Below, one piece after another: positions 40,979 through 52,114 of a DNA stretch of 64,000 bases. The notes under the pieces were generated by a model. It saw only the letters and a list, made by a program, of their open reading frames with translations. It had not been told where the DNA came from and did not search any database. Location: the NCBI RefSeq assembly GCF_018446385.1, contig NC_055996.1:131054532-131118531 (forward strand), written 5' to 3'. Each line of letters starts with the position of its first letter. Within the stretch, counting starts at the first letter, position 1. The DNA comes from Zingiber officinale (taxonomy: Eukaryota; Streptophyta; Magnoliopsida; Zingiberales; Zingiberaceae). Position numbers and translations under genes: made by a program.

Positions 40979-41306
40979 TCCGTTCTTTTAATAAGAGTTG
41001 TACTTTTGTAAGTTTTAAATTACTACTAGTAGTTTGTTGTATTTCAGAAATATTAATTTGTGTTCCATATTTTGCATAATATTGATTATAAATATCATAT
41101 AAATAAATTCTAACATTATATGTATATTATTAACTGGATCAGGGGAAGAATAATCTTTAATTGGAATTAAAGCGTTAACATTTCTTGTAAAACTTCTAAT
41201 TTAAATCTAGGATCTAAAGCAAATGCAATTAAATAAATTTCAGGAATTAAATAAAAATATTTTTCCCATCCTCCTGCTCTGTATTGATTATAGGCAGTTA
41301 AACTCT
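40979..41306 (-). pseudogene. hAT transposase, middle fragment
   Basis: On the reverse strand 41300 reads [19 protein letters not shown] and [16 protein letters not shown], and further on, after a frame change, SSPDPVNNI and QINISEIQQTTSSNLKL up to the Tat LTR end. [10 protein letters not shown] is a conserved segment ahead of the hAT C-terminal region. Its continuation is at 22723-22513. It is cut on the other side by gypsy RT sequence at about 41306. Frameshifts make it a pseudogene. Confidence 0.78.
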
Positions 41307-42475
41307 GTAACTATCAAGAACAAGTATCCTCTACCTAGAATAGATGATTTGTTTGATCAGCTTAAAGGTACCTGTGTGTACTAAAAAATTGATTTAAGAT
41401 CAGGCTATCACCAGTTACGAGTTAGAGATACAGATATTCAGAAGACTGCCTTCCGTACTCGATATGGACATTATGAGTTTTTGGTAATGCCGTTTGGACT
41501 TACCAATGCTCCTGCAGCTTTTATGGATCTGATGAACCGGGTATTCTTAGAATATTTAGACTGGTTTGTTATTGTCTTTATTGATGACATTCTGGTATAT
41601 TCGCGATCAGAAAAGGAGCATGAACAACATCTCAGAATAGTTCTAGAAACTTTACGGAAGGAACGCTTATATGCTAAGTTCAGTAAATGTGCTTTTTGGC
41701 TGAGTTCTGTGGGATTTCTAGGGCATGTAATCTCTAGCAAAGGGATTTCAGTAGACCCCCAGAAGATTGAAGCAGTTGACCGATGGGAACAACCAAAGTC
41801 AGTGCAGGAAATTCGTAGCTTTCTCGGATTAGCTGGGTACTATCGGAGATTTGTGGAAGGATTTTCTAGTATTGCTGCACCTTTGACTCGATTGACTAGA
41901 AAAGGAGTCAAGTTTACTTGGTCTGAGGCTTGTGAAGCAAGCTTCCAAGAGCTCAAGCAGAGATTGGTGAGTTCTCCAGTATTAGTTTTTCCCTCCGGAG
42001 ATGATGGATTCATTCTTTACACGGATGCATCTATTCAAGGATTAGGGGCAGTTTTGATGCAGTATGATAGAGTAGTAGCTTATGCTTCTCGTCAGCTAAA
42101 AGATCATGAGAAGAATTATCCCGTGCATGATTTAGAATTAGCAGCCATCATTTTTGCCCTTAAAATTTGGAGACATTATCTCTACGGTATTACCTTTGAG
42201 ATATTCACCGATCACAAGAGTCTGAAATATCTTTTCACTCAGAAAGAGTTAAACCTTCGACAGAGAAGGTGGATGGAGTTTCTGAAAGACTATGACTGCA
42301 CTATCAACTGCCATCCTGGAAAAGCTAATGTAGTCGCAGATGCATTGAGCAGGAAGTCTAGAGGAGTATTGGCAACTCACAGGGTGGCAGTTACAGATCT
42401 AGTCAGACAGTTTTCAGAGTTAGATTTAACTGAAGTAGGGCAAACACAGCGTGGTATACTGGTCTCCTTGATCGC
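41307..42475 (+). pseudogene. Ty3/gypsy chromovirus RT-RNase H, 5'-truncated
   Basis: Translation gives [17 protein letters not shown] near 41325, a TAA at 41380-41382, then [10 protein letters not shown] and a long frame (41481-42500). Motifs are [18 protein letters not shown], the active site [23 protein letters not shown] and RNase [27 protein letters not shown] and [15 protein letters not shown]. This order and wording fit a Tekay/Del-type chromovirus. Gag, protease and the RT start are missing on the left; on the right it is joined head-on to an inverted gag. The last ~10 codons of the open frame are probably from the inverted piece. Confidence 0.85.
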
Positions 42476-43647
42476 CGAGACTGTGGAGGTCGTGAGGTAG
42501 GTCGAACCTGCTGAGACTGTGATCCTCCTGCTTGATGTTGTGCCTTCAAAGTGCAATCTTTCTGCATATGTCCTGGCAGTTTACAATAAAAACATATACT
42601 CTTATCCAGTGGACATTCTGATGCCAGGTGATTTGGTGCACCACATTGAAAACACTTCACTGATATCTGGCCCCGCTGTGATGGAACTGGGCGACTAGAT
42701 CCCTGTGATACTTTGGCCACCTTTCGTGACCGTGAAGACTCTCTAGTCGTATCCTGACCACGAGATCGACGACCTCGACTCTGCTGTCTAGAGTGTGAGC
42801 TATGCGAGGTCTGTCGGCTGGCTTCTCTTTCTTGAGAGACTTGCTGCTGAGTCATCTCAATAAATATGGCTCGATCAAGTGCCTCTCGATAAGTAGTAAC
42901 AGGAAATCCAGACATCCTGATCCGAATATATGCTGCCAGTCCCTTTGTAAAGTGAAACATACGGTCTGAGTCCTGAGCAACCATATGTGGGCAAAACTCA
43001 GCAAGTCTGCTAAATTCTGCACTATAGTCTAGCACACTTCGGTCACCCTGCTTGAGACTCATAAATTCCTGGCGTCGAGCAACACAAAATGCTGCAGGAA
43101 AATACTGTCTCTCGAACGCCTCTCGAAAAGACTGCCAAGAGATAATCTGATCACCAAAGACTGTCTTTTGCATCTTCCACCATGTGGATGCTTGCCCTCG
43201 AAAATGATAAGCGGCTAGCTCTACCTTCTCTGTGTCTGAACAGGACATGTATCCAAAAGTGGCCTCAATATCCTCCAACCATGTACGCGCCACCCAAGGA
43301 TCGGTGCCTCCATGGAACAGCGTAAAACGATCCTTTGCTGAACTAGCAAGCAAAGGAATTCGGGCCTTTTCCATAATAAACGATGTTGTAGGAATGGCTG
43401 GTACGGCTACCTGAGCTGCAACAAGATGAGGTTGTCCCTCAGTCTGACCACCAACTCCAATACTGGGACCAACCTGAGCTCCCGGTATCAACTCAGATGG
43501 GGAGATAGGAGCCTCATCCAAACCAAGATCAGTAGTAGTGGCACGCTGACATGCACGACCACGACCGCGACCACTACCACTGTCGCGACCACGACTGCGA
43601 CTACGGGCACGGCTACTGCCCCAACCGCGACCACGGGCTCGTGGCAT
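42476..43647 (-). CDS. gag: Chromovirus Gag with two zinc knuckles
   Basis: Gag packages element RNA. The ATG at 43647 starts an Arg/Gly-rich N-terminus. The retrotransposon Gag domain follows ([41 protein letters not shown]). Two CCHC knuckles are near residues 335-370: [14 protein letters not shown] and [14 protein letters not shown]. The frame stays open to 42403, but the last codons look foreign, read from the inverted RT side. It lies opposite to the adjacent RT at a rearranged join near 42475. Protease and pol no longer follow, so it survives only as an orphan gag about 390 residues long. Confidence 0.8.
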
Positions 43648-43841
43648 TGCCTATAAAATCAGATGAAAATTTTCAATAATCAATTATAATCAAGATAATT
43701 AAAACAAAGAATGACCCGTAAATCCTATAGCTCAGAGATATAACTCGACTTGTATAAAAATTCCTTTGCTTGAGAAGTACATAAACCGAAAACAAAAATC
43801 TCGATATAAAGTCAAAACTCACAACCAGAAAACGCAACCTT

Positions 43842-43853
43842 GCTCTGATACCA
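43842..43853 (-). other. Initiator-Met tRNA primer binding site of the chromovirus
   Basis: GCTCTGATACCA on this strand is the complement of TGGTATCAGAGC, the classic site. It lies between the LTR edge at 43861 and gag. Confidence 0.88.
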
Positions 43854-43860
43854 ATAAAAT

Positions 43861-46147
43861 TGTCACGCCCCCAGAGGAGTCCCTGCCAAATGAAAATGAC
43901 AATATGAAGCATACATACATACATACATCACAATATATAAACATAAACAACATATTCATCAGCCCACACGGCTGGAACATACATAAAATAGAAACAACAT
44001 AACCACGAAATGTATCAATTATATATATATCTATCCATAGACTACAATTACTATACAGATAAACGACATCTGTAACAAAAGTGCAAAATGTAAATACAGC
44101 GAAACAAAAGTAAAACAAACCAGAAAATCAGCACGTCGAGATCTCTGAGCAACTCTATGAAAGTCCAAAATCAACTATAATATCACAAGGATCCCTGTGT
44201 CTGCAAAACTGGAGACCAAGGAATGTAGCAAATTAGCCAAATGGCTAAGTGGATACTCAAGAAAGATGTGCATGAATTTAATCTTATTGAAGAAGTCAAG
44301 GAAGTAGAATAAATCATCATCTTTTATTACAACTTTAGGATTATTCTTAAGGTTTTACATTTATACATATATATGTATAATCATCTTCTCATTATCTATA
44401 ATCAGGTAAAATTTTTAGATAGAGTTTAGGATCTTCACCTTATTATCACTTGTCATCATTAATAAAATCAATTTTAATCACTCAATTATAAGTTATCATG
44501 GTAAGATCAACATGTATATCAATAGTCTGAATATGATAAATCAACTAAAAAGTGAATCACTGGAGCCAAGATCATCAGAGTGAAATATCATATGGATAGG
44601 CTAAAAGCCTCCTAAGAGTATAAAACTGTCGCATACGCCATCTGACGTACGGGTTATCAGCCCTCACCGGTGGAAGACATAATAAACACTGACCGAGGGC
44701 TACATCACGCCAACACGCCTCGGGTGTACGGTCAGATACTCTGGACCGCGGCCGCCGCACTACCACAATAACATGTGGGCGGTCCAGTACTCTAATATAG
44801 AGCTCTGGTATAAAGCTAGGCTCATGGTCTTCACTTTTTAATTCTTCATTTATTATCTTTATTAATTCACCGTTATGATTATATTCATCCATTTATCATG
44901 ATTATTCTCTTTTCATATTAATTGGTCAATCAAGATAATATTTTCGTATCAAATCTATTAATTTATCATTATAGGGTCCACAGATAAAAAGCTACAAGTA
45001 TCAACAGATAGAGTATCAAAAGCATGAAGTATGAAAGGTCAAGCAAGTCAAAAGAGACAATGTATCAACAGAAGAGTAATTCAGAATATTTCTTTAATTT
45101 TAAAAAAACACAACCCTTCCCATATCAATCCCAATATAAACCCACATGTGAACAAGAAATAATATTAATTATTTACCCTCCAATAATTTTAATATTTTAA
45201 CCCATTTCGCTATTTATAATATCAGTTAAATCCCCATTTTGAAAACAATAATATAACCTATACCTATTCCAATTTATATATTTATTCATGCACAAGGAAA
45301 TAGACAAGAGTAGATGTATCCACCTTATATACAACAAAAATCTCCGAGTATCGGCAGGTCACCGTGCTCCACTCGAGCTCGGATCTACAAACACAATATC
45401 AAACATAACTTAAATAATCAAAATACTATCTAATAATAATAATGACCTAAAATCTACACATTAACTCTGATTCAAAATCAGTGAATTATTTTGATCTCGA
45501 TACCTCGTACCATTTCGCATTCCTAAATACAACATCTGTTCTAATCTAGATAACCCTTCTAACTACACATCAATTTAACCAAAAGCAACCTAAAATATAC
45601 CTTCTAAGGGTTTTGTGTGGCTGCTGGAAATTAGGGCAGCAATTAAGGTTCTTTGTCGGCAACTCCGGCAAGCTGCGGCAAGCTCCGGCGAACAACGACG
45701 ACGCTGCCAATAAAAGGACAGCAGCTAGGGTTGCTGTTGGAGGAAACAAAAGGCAGTAAAACTGCTGCTGTTGGTGGGGAAAAAGGAGAGAGCAACTAGG
45801 GTTTTGTTTCCCCTCTTTTCCCGGTGGTTTGGCGAGCTCCGGTGAACTCCGAGGAGCTTCAACAGTTCTGTCGAGAAGCAGAGAAGAGGAAGCAGAGGAG
45901 AAAACTGTGCTATCTGCCCTTGCTGGAGGAGGAGAAGAGGTGCGGCAGGAGGAAACAAAGGTTGCGGTGCTTGAGAAGGAGAAGGGGAAAGCTTGGTCGT
46001 TCGTCGCCGCTGGAGAAGAGAAACGAAGAAGAGAGGGGTTTGAGGTGTCGGTGGGGAAGAGAAGAAAAAGGAGGGGGTATGGGAGAGACTTGTACACGTG
46101 GATGGCATGGATAGATTTGATTTTTTTTTTTTTTTTTTTTTTTTTCA
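43861..46147 (-). repeat. 5' LTR of the chromovirus (reverse strand, about 2.3 kb, far end uncertain)
   Basis: The inner end reads ..GGGGGCGTGACA before the primer site. Beyond it is about 2.3 kb of noncoding sequence. It includes a reverse-strand leader-like stretch (45.6-46.1 kb) rich in CTCTTC/CCACC that gives long but low-complexity open frames in several phases. A 25-T run at 46121-46145 and then the LRR pseudogene follow. No matching TGTCACG outer end is seen, so the LTR is probably truncated there. Confidence 0.6.
46121..46145. repeat. (T)25 homopolymer at the LTR/LRR boundary
   Basis: Twenty-five T in a row separate LTR-like sequence from LRR gene sequence that starts about 46158. 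Confidence 0.95.
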
Positions 46148-46157
46148 AATACTTAAC

Positions 46158-46957
46158 ACCTACTCTCATGTATTGGAAGGCTAACTTCTCTTTCTGTTCT
46201 CAGTGTGGATGGTATGAATGACATAACATCTCTTCCAAGTGGCTGTATCAGAAACCTCACATCCTTGACGAAATTGAAAATCACAAAATGCAGAGAACTC
46301 CAATCTCTTCCTGGGGATGAAATACAGCACCTAGAAATGCTTCGTTCACTGACCATTAGAAGCTGTAATAATTTGACATCCTTCCCGTCAGAAGTTGGTC
46401 GTCTTAGTTCTCTTTGTTCTCTATGGCTCTCAGATTGTCGAAGTATAATATTGCAGCCACAAGAACTCATACAAATCTTGAATTCAGTAGATGAGTTCAA
46501 AATACAGATTTGTGACAAGAAAGTCAATTTACGTGGCCAACTGCAATACTTGCACACTCTCAAGTACTTGCGTCTATGTGGTGCACATGATCATAGATCA
46601 AATAACTTTATGTTCGGAATTCCAAAATTAAGTATTTGTTGTTGTGATGAATTGAAGTCGTTGATGATAGCAGAAGCAGCAAGTCATACTCTGCTAGAAG
46701 GCATATGCATAAATGGAATCTCCAATCTCACGACCTTGCCTGACTGGTTGCGGCATCTCAAGTCTCTTAGTTCACTATCAATCGAGAACTGCCCACGATT
46801 AGAAAGGCTGCCAAGGGATTTGAAGGATCTACCTAGGTTGAGTAAATTGAGACTTATCAATTGCCCACAGCTGGAAGGAAGATGCGAAAGGGAGACAGGT
46901 GAAGATTGGCCAATCATCTCACACGTGTCATACTTTGATATACGCTCCTCAGCTTAG
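46158..46957 (+). pseudogene. LRR fragment of an NB-ARC-LRR gene, inverted relative to the intact copy
   Basis: From LSCIGRLTSLSVLSVDGM the frame continues to a stop at 46957. It aligns with the LRR part of the intact gene (its CIGKLTSLSVLRVDCMGNM region) through ITSLPSGCIRNLTSLT, LQSLPGDEIQHLEMLR and TLPDWLRHLKSLSSLS to QLEGRCERETGED. The coiled coil, NB-ARC and first LRRs are missing. The last ~20 residues differ, and a 48-bp tandem duplication sits at the stop. The frame is open, so a short LRR protein is possible, but no start or promoter is evident. Confidence 0.85.
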
Positions 46958-47000
46958 CCGATCATCTCACACGTGTCATACTTTGATATGTGATAGGCTC
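46909..47000 (+). repeat. 48-bp tandem duplication at the LRR fragment's end
   Basis: CAATCATCTCACACGTGTCA (46911) recurs as CGATCATCTCACACGTGTCA at about 46959, with the following TACTTTGATAT in both. The first copy carries the stop codon. Confidence 0.8.
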
Positions 47001-47078
47001 CTCATATTCAATTGAACATGGTTTGAAAGGTAAGTTAGAAAACCATTTTAATTGAATAAAATAATAGATCATTATATG

Positions 47079-47745
47079 TAGGGATGTAAACGAGTCGAGT
47101 CGAACCGAGCTGAATAATATCAGGCTCGAGCTCGGCTCGTTTAAGTTATATTCGGGCTCGAGCTCGGCTCGAGCTCGGCTCGAGCTCGAATCGAGCTTTT
47201 ATCACAAGGCTCGAGCTCGGTTCGTTTTAGAATTATCAGGCTCGCGAACAGTTCGAGCTCGGCTCGTTATTAGCTCGATTATCAAAGTTAACGAGCCTAA
47301 CTCGTTAAGCGAGCTCGGACTCGTTTTCGGGCTCGTTTAGAGCTCGTTTTAGAGCTCATTTTTTGGCTCATTTTAAGGCTCGTTTTAGAGCTCATTTTTT
47401 TGGCTTGTTTTAGAGCTCATTTTTTGGCTCATTTTAAGGCTCGTCTTAGAGCTCGTTTTTTGGCTCGTTTTAGAGCTCGTTTTTTGGCTTGTTTAAGGTT
47501 CGTTTTAAGGCTCGATTTAAGGCTCGTTTTAAGGCTCATTTTTTTGGCTCGCGAGCTTATAAACGAACATGTTCGCGAGCTCACGAGCCGAATATCCTTA
47601 AGCTCGAGCTCGGCTCGATAAAACTGTCGAGCTCGAAATCGAGCTCGAGCTCAGCTCGATAAGATAAACGAATGAACTCGAATGAGCTTTTTACTGAATC
47701 GAGCTTCGAATAGCTCGCGAACCGTTTGGTTCATTTACCTCCCTA
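47079..47745. mobile_element. hAT non-autonomous MITE, 667 bp, with perfect 8-bp target duplication
   Basis: The ends are TAGGGATGTAAACGAGTCG and, reverse-complemented, TAGGGAGGTAAATGAACCA. ATTATATG flanks it on both sides (47071-47078 and 47746-47753). The interior is GAGCTCGGCTCG-type subterminal repeats plus about eight GGCTCGTTTTAGAGCTCATTTT units at 47330-47560. It shares ends and motifs with the element at 11550-17310. The perfect duplication suggests a fairly recent insertion. It encodes nothing. Confidence 0.92.
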
Positions 47746-48022
47746 ATTATATGCATTTCTATAGTTGCACAGCTAAACTATTTCTTTATCAGGATACAAC
47801 ATGTTTTCTTTTTCTTTTATATAAAAGTTTAAATTGTATTTAATTTAGTTAATTGTTAAAAAAGGATAGTGTTCAAACTCATACACTTTATACTAAGCTT
47901 GATATGATAATTTATCAGAGCAGGTTGGTGGACAGAAAAAGAAAAAAAAAAATCTTAGAACTTTCAGAATTCTCATAAAAAATAGCCATTTATTTAGAAT
48001 TCTTAACTAAATTTAGACATTT

Positions 48023-48046
48023 TATATATATATATATATATATATA
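48023..48046. repeat. (TA)n microsatellite
   Basis: A TATATA run of about 24 bases in the duplicated flank. Equivalent runs occur at the related positions near 52125 and 52817. Confidence 0.9.
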
Positions 48047-48970
48047 AACAGAGTACTTATATCTCCATAAAATGTACAGTAACAAACTTATAAGCAATAA
48101 AATGTATTTGTAATTCAAATGTGATAATACTGATTGTAATATTTGTAAAATAATTGGTAAGAAGATATTGGATAAATATCAACTCACTTCGATATAGTAT
48201 TGTTACCGTCCTTTTTAATAATATTGAATTGTTTTCTTTTAATTTCTTGGTTGTAGGATGAAAGTCGAGGGAGGCACATGAGATCATAATTATTGTTGAT
48301 GCATCTATTGTGGCTTATGAAGTTATTCAGGTACGTGATTTATAAGTTTATTACATTTCACATTACAACTTACTTTGTTGCTGGATACATTATGATTTTT
48401 TCTTTTTTTTAAGGATTATATGTTGTATGAGAAATTTCTATTGCTTTATAATCTGTATAGTTATGCAATAAATAAATAACTTGATATTGAGTGGCAGCTA
48501 TGTAATATAAGTTTGCTTTTATTATTTTTTATTGAGATTTTTGATAGATTATGTACCTCGAAAAGTGAAAAGAAATATATATTTTTATTTCATTTAAAAT
48601 CTTAAAAAATTAATACATTTTAAAATAGTTCCATGTGAGTAATCTTTTAAATTTTATGTATTATTATTATTATTATTATTATCCCTACTTTAAAGCTTAA
48701 AGTATGTTTAAAAGATATCAGTTAGCCATTTTTAAACTCTATTGTAATTAGCTTTCAGAATCATAAAACAAAACCCTATTTTTGGTAATCGGTGGAGCTT
48801 GGTGTTCTTCTACCTGCGGCTACGGTGGAGGGCGAGGTGCGTGTGTGGTTGACAGCTAGCGGATTCTCCGTTCCTCAGTCGGGGCTATCTAATTCGTCTG
48901 ATTTCTTCCTTCCGGCGCTGCCATAAGTAAGGATCGACGCCGCGCCGCGGCTGCAAGTAAGGTCTGATCC
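48047..48970. other. Mostly AT-rich DNA, no gene seen
   Basis: An (ATT)8-like run lies at 48660-48685. From about 48780 the sequence turns GC-richer and may be the upstream part of the polygalacturonase remnant, but I recognise no coding sequence before 48985. Confidence 0.45.
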
Positions 48971-48986
48971 TATGCTTCTTCCTGTG

Positions 48987-49200
48987 GTGTTTAATTTGTG
49001 CAATTTTAGCGCGGTTGGAAACTGGAGGACGTTGAACACTGAATCGTTCGATCGTGCTGTGGCTGCGATAGCGGAGTTTGAGGAGAGGGGAGGCGGACAG
49101 CTCGATGTGCAGGAAGGGGTATGACTCACCGCTCCTTTCAATCTGGCGAGTCTTGTGACTCTCTTCCTTTCCGAGGTCGGTGCTATTATTCTCGCTGTGG
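48987..49200 (+). pseudogene. Polygalacturonase (GH28, pectin lyase-like) exon, broken
   Basis: One frame reads VFNLCNFSAVGNWRTLNTES, FDRAVAAIAEFEERGGGQL, then LTAPFNLASLVTLFLSE and ILAVE. This matches the start of the mature domain in plant polygalacturonase-like proteins (FGAVGDG.TLNT.AF..A, RGGGQL.VP.G.WLTAPFNLTSH.TLFL). A TGA at 49122-49124 replaces the expected tryptophan of the WLTAPFNL motif, and the usual DG of FGAVGDG reads NW. A consensus splice donor GAG/GTGAGA follows at 49200. No downstream exons with the catalytic residues are recognised, so it is a gene fragment. Confidence 0.8.
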
Positions 49201-49206
49201 AGGTGA

Positions 49207-50020
49207 GACGAAGTTTCATATTGAGATTTTCATTGAATTTATATTCTTCCTTTTAATTAGTTTCTTGCACATCATGTTATTTAATAACCAAGCAAAGAAT
49301 GTACAGATGAGAATAACTCAGGGAATAATTGGGTAAAACCATTTTGTCAACTACAAAATTGGAGATCTTTGTCCTAGTTTCTTGTCTTTTAGAAGGAAGT
49401 TGGGATTGAAAGTGCCTTTGACACCACTCGTTAAGAAATAACCTCTACCACAAGGCCCTCGGTGGGATCTTCATCTTACTTGGTAGCATAGGCATAGCAC
49501 AAACACACACACAAAAAGGCAAATTAGTTTAACATGGTTTCGAATTTAAGTCCATAATATATCAGAGGAAAGTTGAATAAGAAACTAGATAAATTCATTG
49601 CCAAAAACTTGTACAACATCTTTCGCCAAAAAAAGAAACTTGTACAACATCCAATTCCCGTAGATTTCTGTCTCAATACTAACATGGGGAAAAAATTTAC
49701 CTATTGTGATCCTCCAATACTAAATTTTTTTGTCTCAATTCTCTTGGTCATTCACAACCTCTAAATACTCCCCAAGCCATCTATTAGGCAATAGTTGCTG
49801 AACCAAAAATCATTCAAAATTCTAAAATGGGGCTTATTTAGCAGTCAGGCAACAGTTGAGTCTAGTGATCTAATATGTTGCTGAACCATCACAACTGTGT
49901 TTCAAAAGTGAAGTGAGGCCTCATGATGCAGTTTACCTGGAATTTCTCTAAAGCAACGACTTAGGATATACATTTTAAATAGTTTATTTCAAATAATTTG
50001 AGACATAAGCAAGAAAACAT
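49207..50020. other. Intergenic DNA, no gene seen
   Basis: AT-rich with stops in all frames. I recognise no element ends. Confidence 0.5.
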
Positions 50021-50029
50021 TACTATAGA

Positions 50030-52071
50030 TCGTAGTGAATCTCTCTCGATAATTTCAACTTCTTCAACAATTTATCTCATAAATCGCATCACATAATAAC
50101 CACATTGTTTGACATCTTGTTGTCGAGGAGCCTATGGTAATTAGAGATAAATTATTAATGATAAATATACATATTAAAATATATGTTATATATAATTACA
50201 CATACCTTTACTGTTTCTCACATAACCTTTTTTCTACCTTTCCTTCCCTTGTTTGAATTAAACAATCTTAAGACCCTTCATATGTTAATGATTTTTTATA
50301 TATGAGTTTTGTATTAACATAAATGCTTAATAAAAAGAAATATGAACTCATATTTCCACTATATATTTCCAATCCTCATCATGAATGCGGTGCCTTAGAG
50401 AATCCAATAAATAAATAACTTCATTGTAAGAGTCAATGACAGTGAGAATCCAATGGAAACTATGCACAAACACATAATTAGTGCATATAATTCAATAAAT
50501 TTTTGAAAGACAACAATGGAAAGTGATGTTTTAATTTTTACTTACCCAATATTACATGGCACCAATACTAGTTGATCCACAGATGTACCACTTAGCATGC
50601 CTGCCAAATGACTTGCGCTTTGGTTTAGCCTTTCAATCTTACCTTTTTTGTCATGTGCAGTGTTTGCCATATATGGGATTTTATGTGGATTCACAAATTT
50701 GAATTTCTCTTTCTTGTTATCTTTCAGCATTTTTTTATAAAGATACCTACCATTGCAAACATAATAAAACGAAGAGGTAGATTTAGAAATGAAAGTTATT
50801 CTAAAAATGGGCGATTATCATGATTATAGTAACCCTGCTAAATCTAATCACTTACCATATGTAGCCAACTGCACATTTGCCTAAAAGAGGCTCCAAATGA
50901 TATAAAGGAATGATGTCCTCAAGGTGCAGAAGAAGTTCATAATCATCATCAAATAGTTCATAATCTAAACTCACTGATATATATCTGCCATCATCTAAAA
51001 CACACTTACTATAACAATATAACATATGTAATGCTCTTGGGACACATGTTGACAAAGTATGTTTCTTTTTTGGTTGTTCAAACTTCTTCCTTCGAGGCTT
51101 CTAATAATTTCAAATGTAAACAAGTTAGATATGATGATTAATAAAAAAGTGACAATTTAATTTGAAATATAATATAACAAATACCTCATCTTGGTTCACT
51201 ATCAAGTGTTTTGACCAAACCACATGCGTTCCTATAGCATTACTAATTACTTCAAATTCACTTGGAATTGGATATGGCAAAGGTGTTGATTTTTCTACTG
51301 CTTCATCAATGGAGACTCGCATGCAATTATTGGGAAATGGAACACCATGAAGCATTTTATTAGATACATTGCCACAAACAATTGTACCATGTGCGATAAT
51401 ATTTGTGCTAGATTCCAATGTCAATGCAACTGGTTTTCCCTAAAATGAAAAAGTTGCAGGTCACAAAATCTATAGGTCACCATTAATATAACTGCAACTA
51501 GTGTTATACCTACAAAGCATCAGTTTGACACAAAATTTGTGGGTCATCATCATCGATCTTCATGTCATCTTCAATCATGGATGCAACTTTACTGAGCAAC
51601 TGTCTTTGTCATCAATCGAAATGTCGCTTGCACCCTTTTTATACACCATTACTTCAAGGTTTTGTATACGTGCATCTTGTTCTAAAATTTTCTTCCTCGC
51701 CTCCATCAGTTCCCTTTTATGCTCAGTGATTACATCAACATGCTTCCATGTTCTACCAGAATTGAAATATATTGTTGGAGTGATATGACCTCCAATACCC
51801 CTCACATGGTCATTATATTCTTCAATCTCAAGCGCTTTGGTAAGTATATCCTCTTTAGTTCCTTTAATTTTCAGCTTACCCTCCCTCTTTTGTTGTATGT
51901 AACCATCCTGTCAGGCACATTAAAAAATATTATTACTAAAAGAGTTATCAGTTCAATAAAATTGGTTCTTTTATGTATTGTTATTTTGCTTACAATTTGT
52001 TGTACTTTTTTTTTTTTATCAAAATCCTCTCCTTCAAAACCACTTCTTTGGTGACTCGTCCTTTCTTCCAC
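50030..52071 (-). pseudogene. CACTA (En/Spm)-type second gene with a Ulp1/C48 cysteine protease domain, multi-exon
   Basis: Exons on the reverse strand, each bounded by GT..AG, are about 52071-51994, 51907-51510, 51439-51185, 51100-50856, 50746-50546, 50459-50362, 50275-50209 and 50131-50030. The middle exons read TLESSTNIIAHGTIV, HGVPFPNNCMRVSID and AIGTHVVWSKHLIV, as in plant En/Spm-associated proteins. The last three hold the Ulp1 catalytic triad: His in FHWILTVIDSYNE, Asp in YLLDSLRHRI and Cys in VKQCGYYVMRFM. Defects are a frameshift near 51595, a TGA in the VM*ETVK segment near 50225 (tryptophan expected) and a TAA soon after the cysteine motif. It is a decayed transposon gene, not a host SUMO protease. 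Confidence 0.75.
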
Positions 52072-52114
52072 ATAAGTAGCGCAACTGTATATTTTATCAA
52101 GACATAAGTACTCT

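Larger units (their letters stand above)
46958..48046. repeat. R-gene 3' flank, inverted copy (interrupted by a hAT MITE)
   Basis: Apart from the MITE, this matches the reverse complement of 52115-52520 and 52800-53150. Examples are GGTAAGTTAGAAAACCATTTT at 47030 and the ACTCATACACTTTATACTA to GAGCAGGTTG stretch near 47880-47930. It shows that gene and flank were duplicated together. Confidence 0.7.

Noticed and set aside
45570-46221. Open frames of 96 to 199 codons on both strands
   Set aside because: They lie in the pyrimidine-rich leader part of the chromovirus LTR, overlap each other in several phases and have no recognisable domain.
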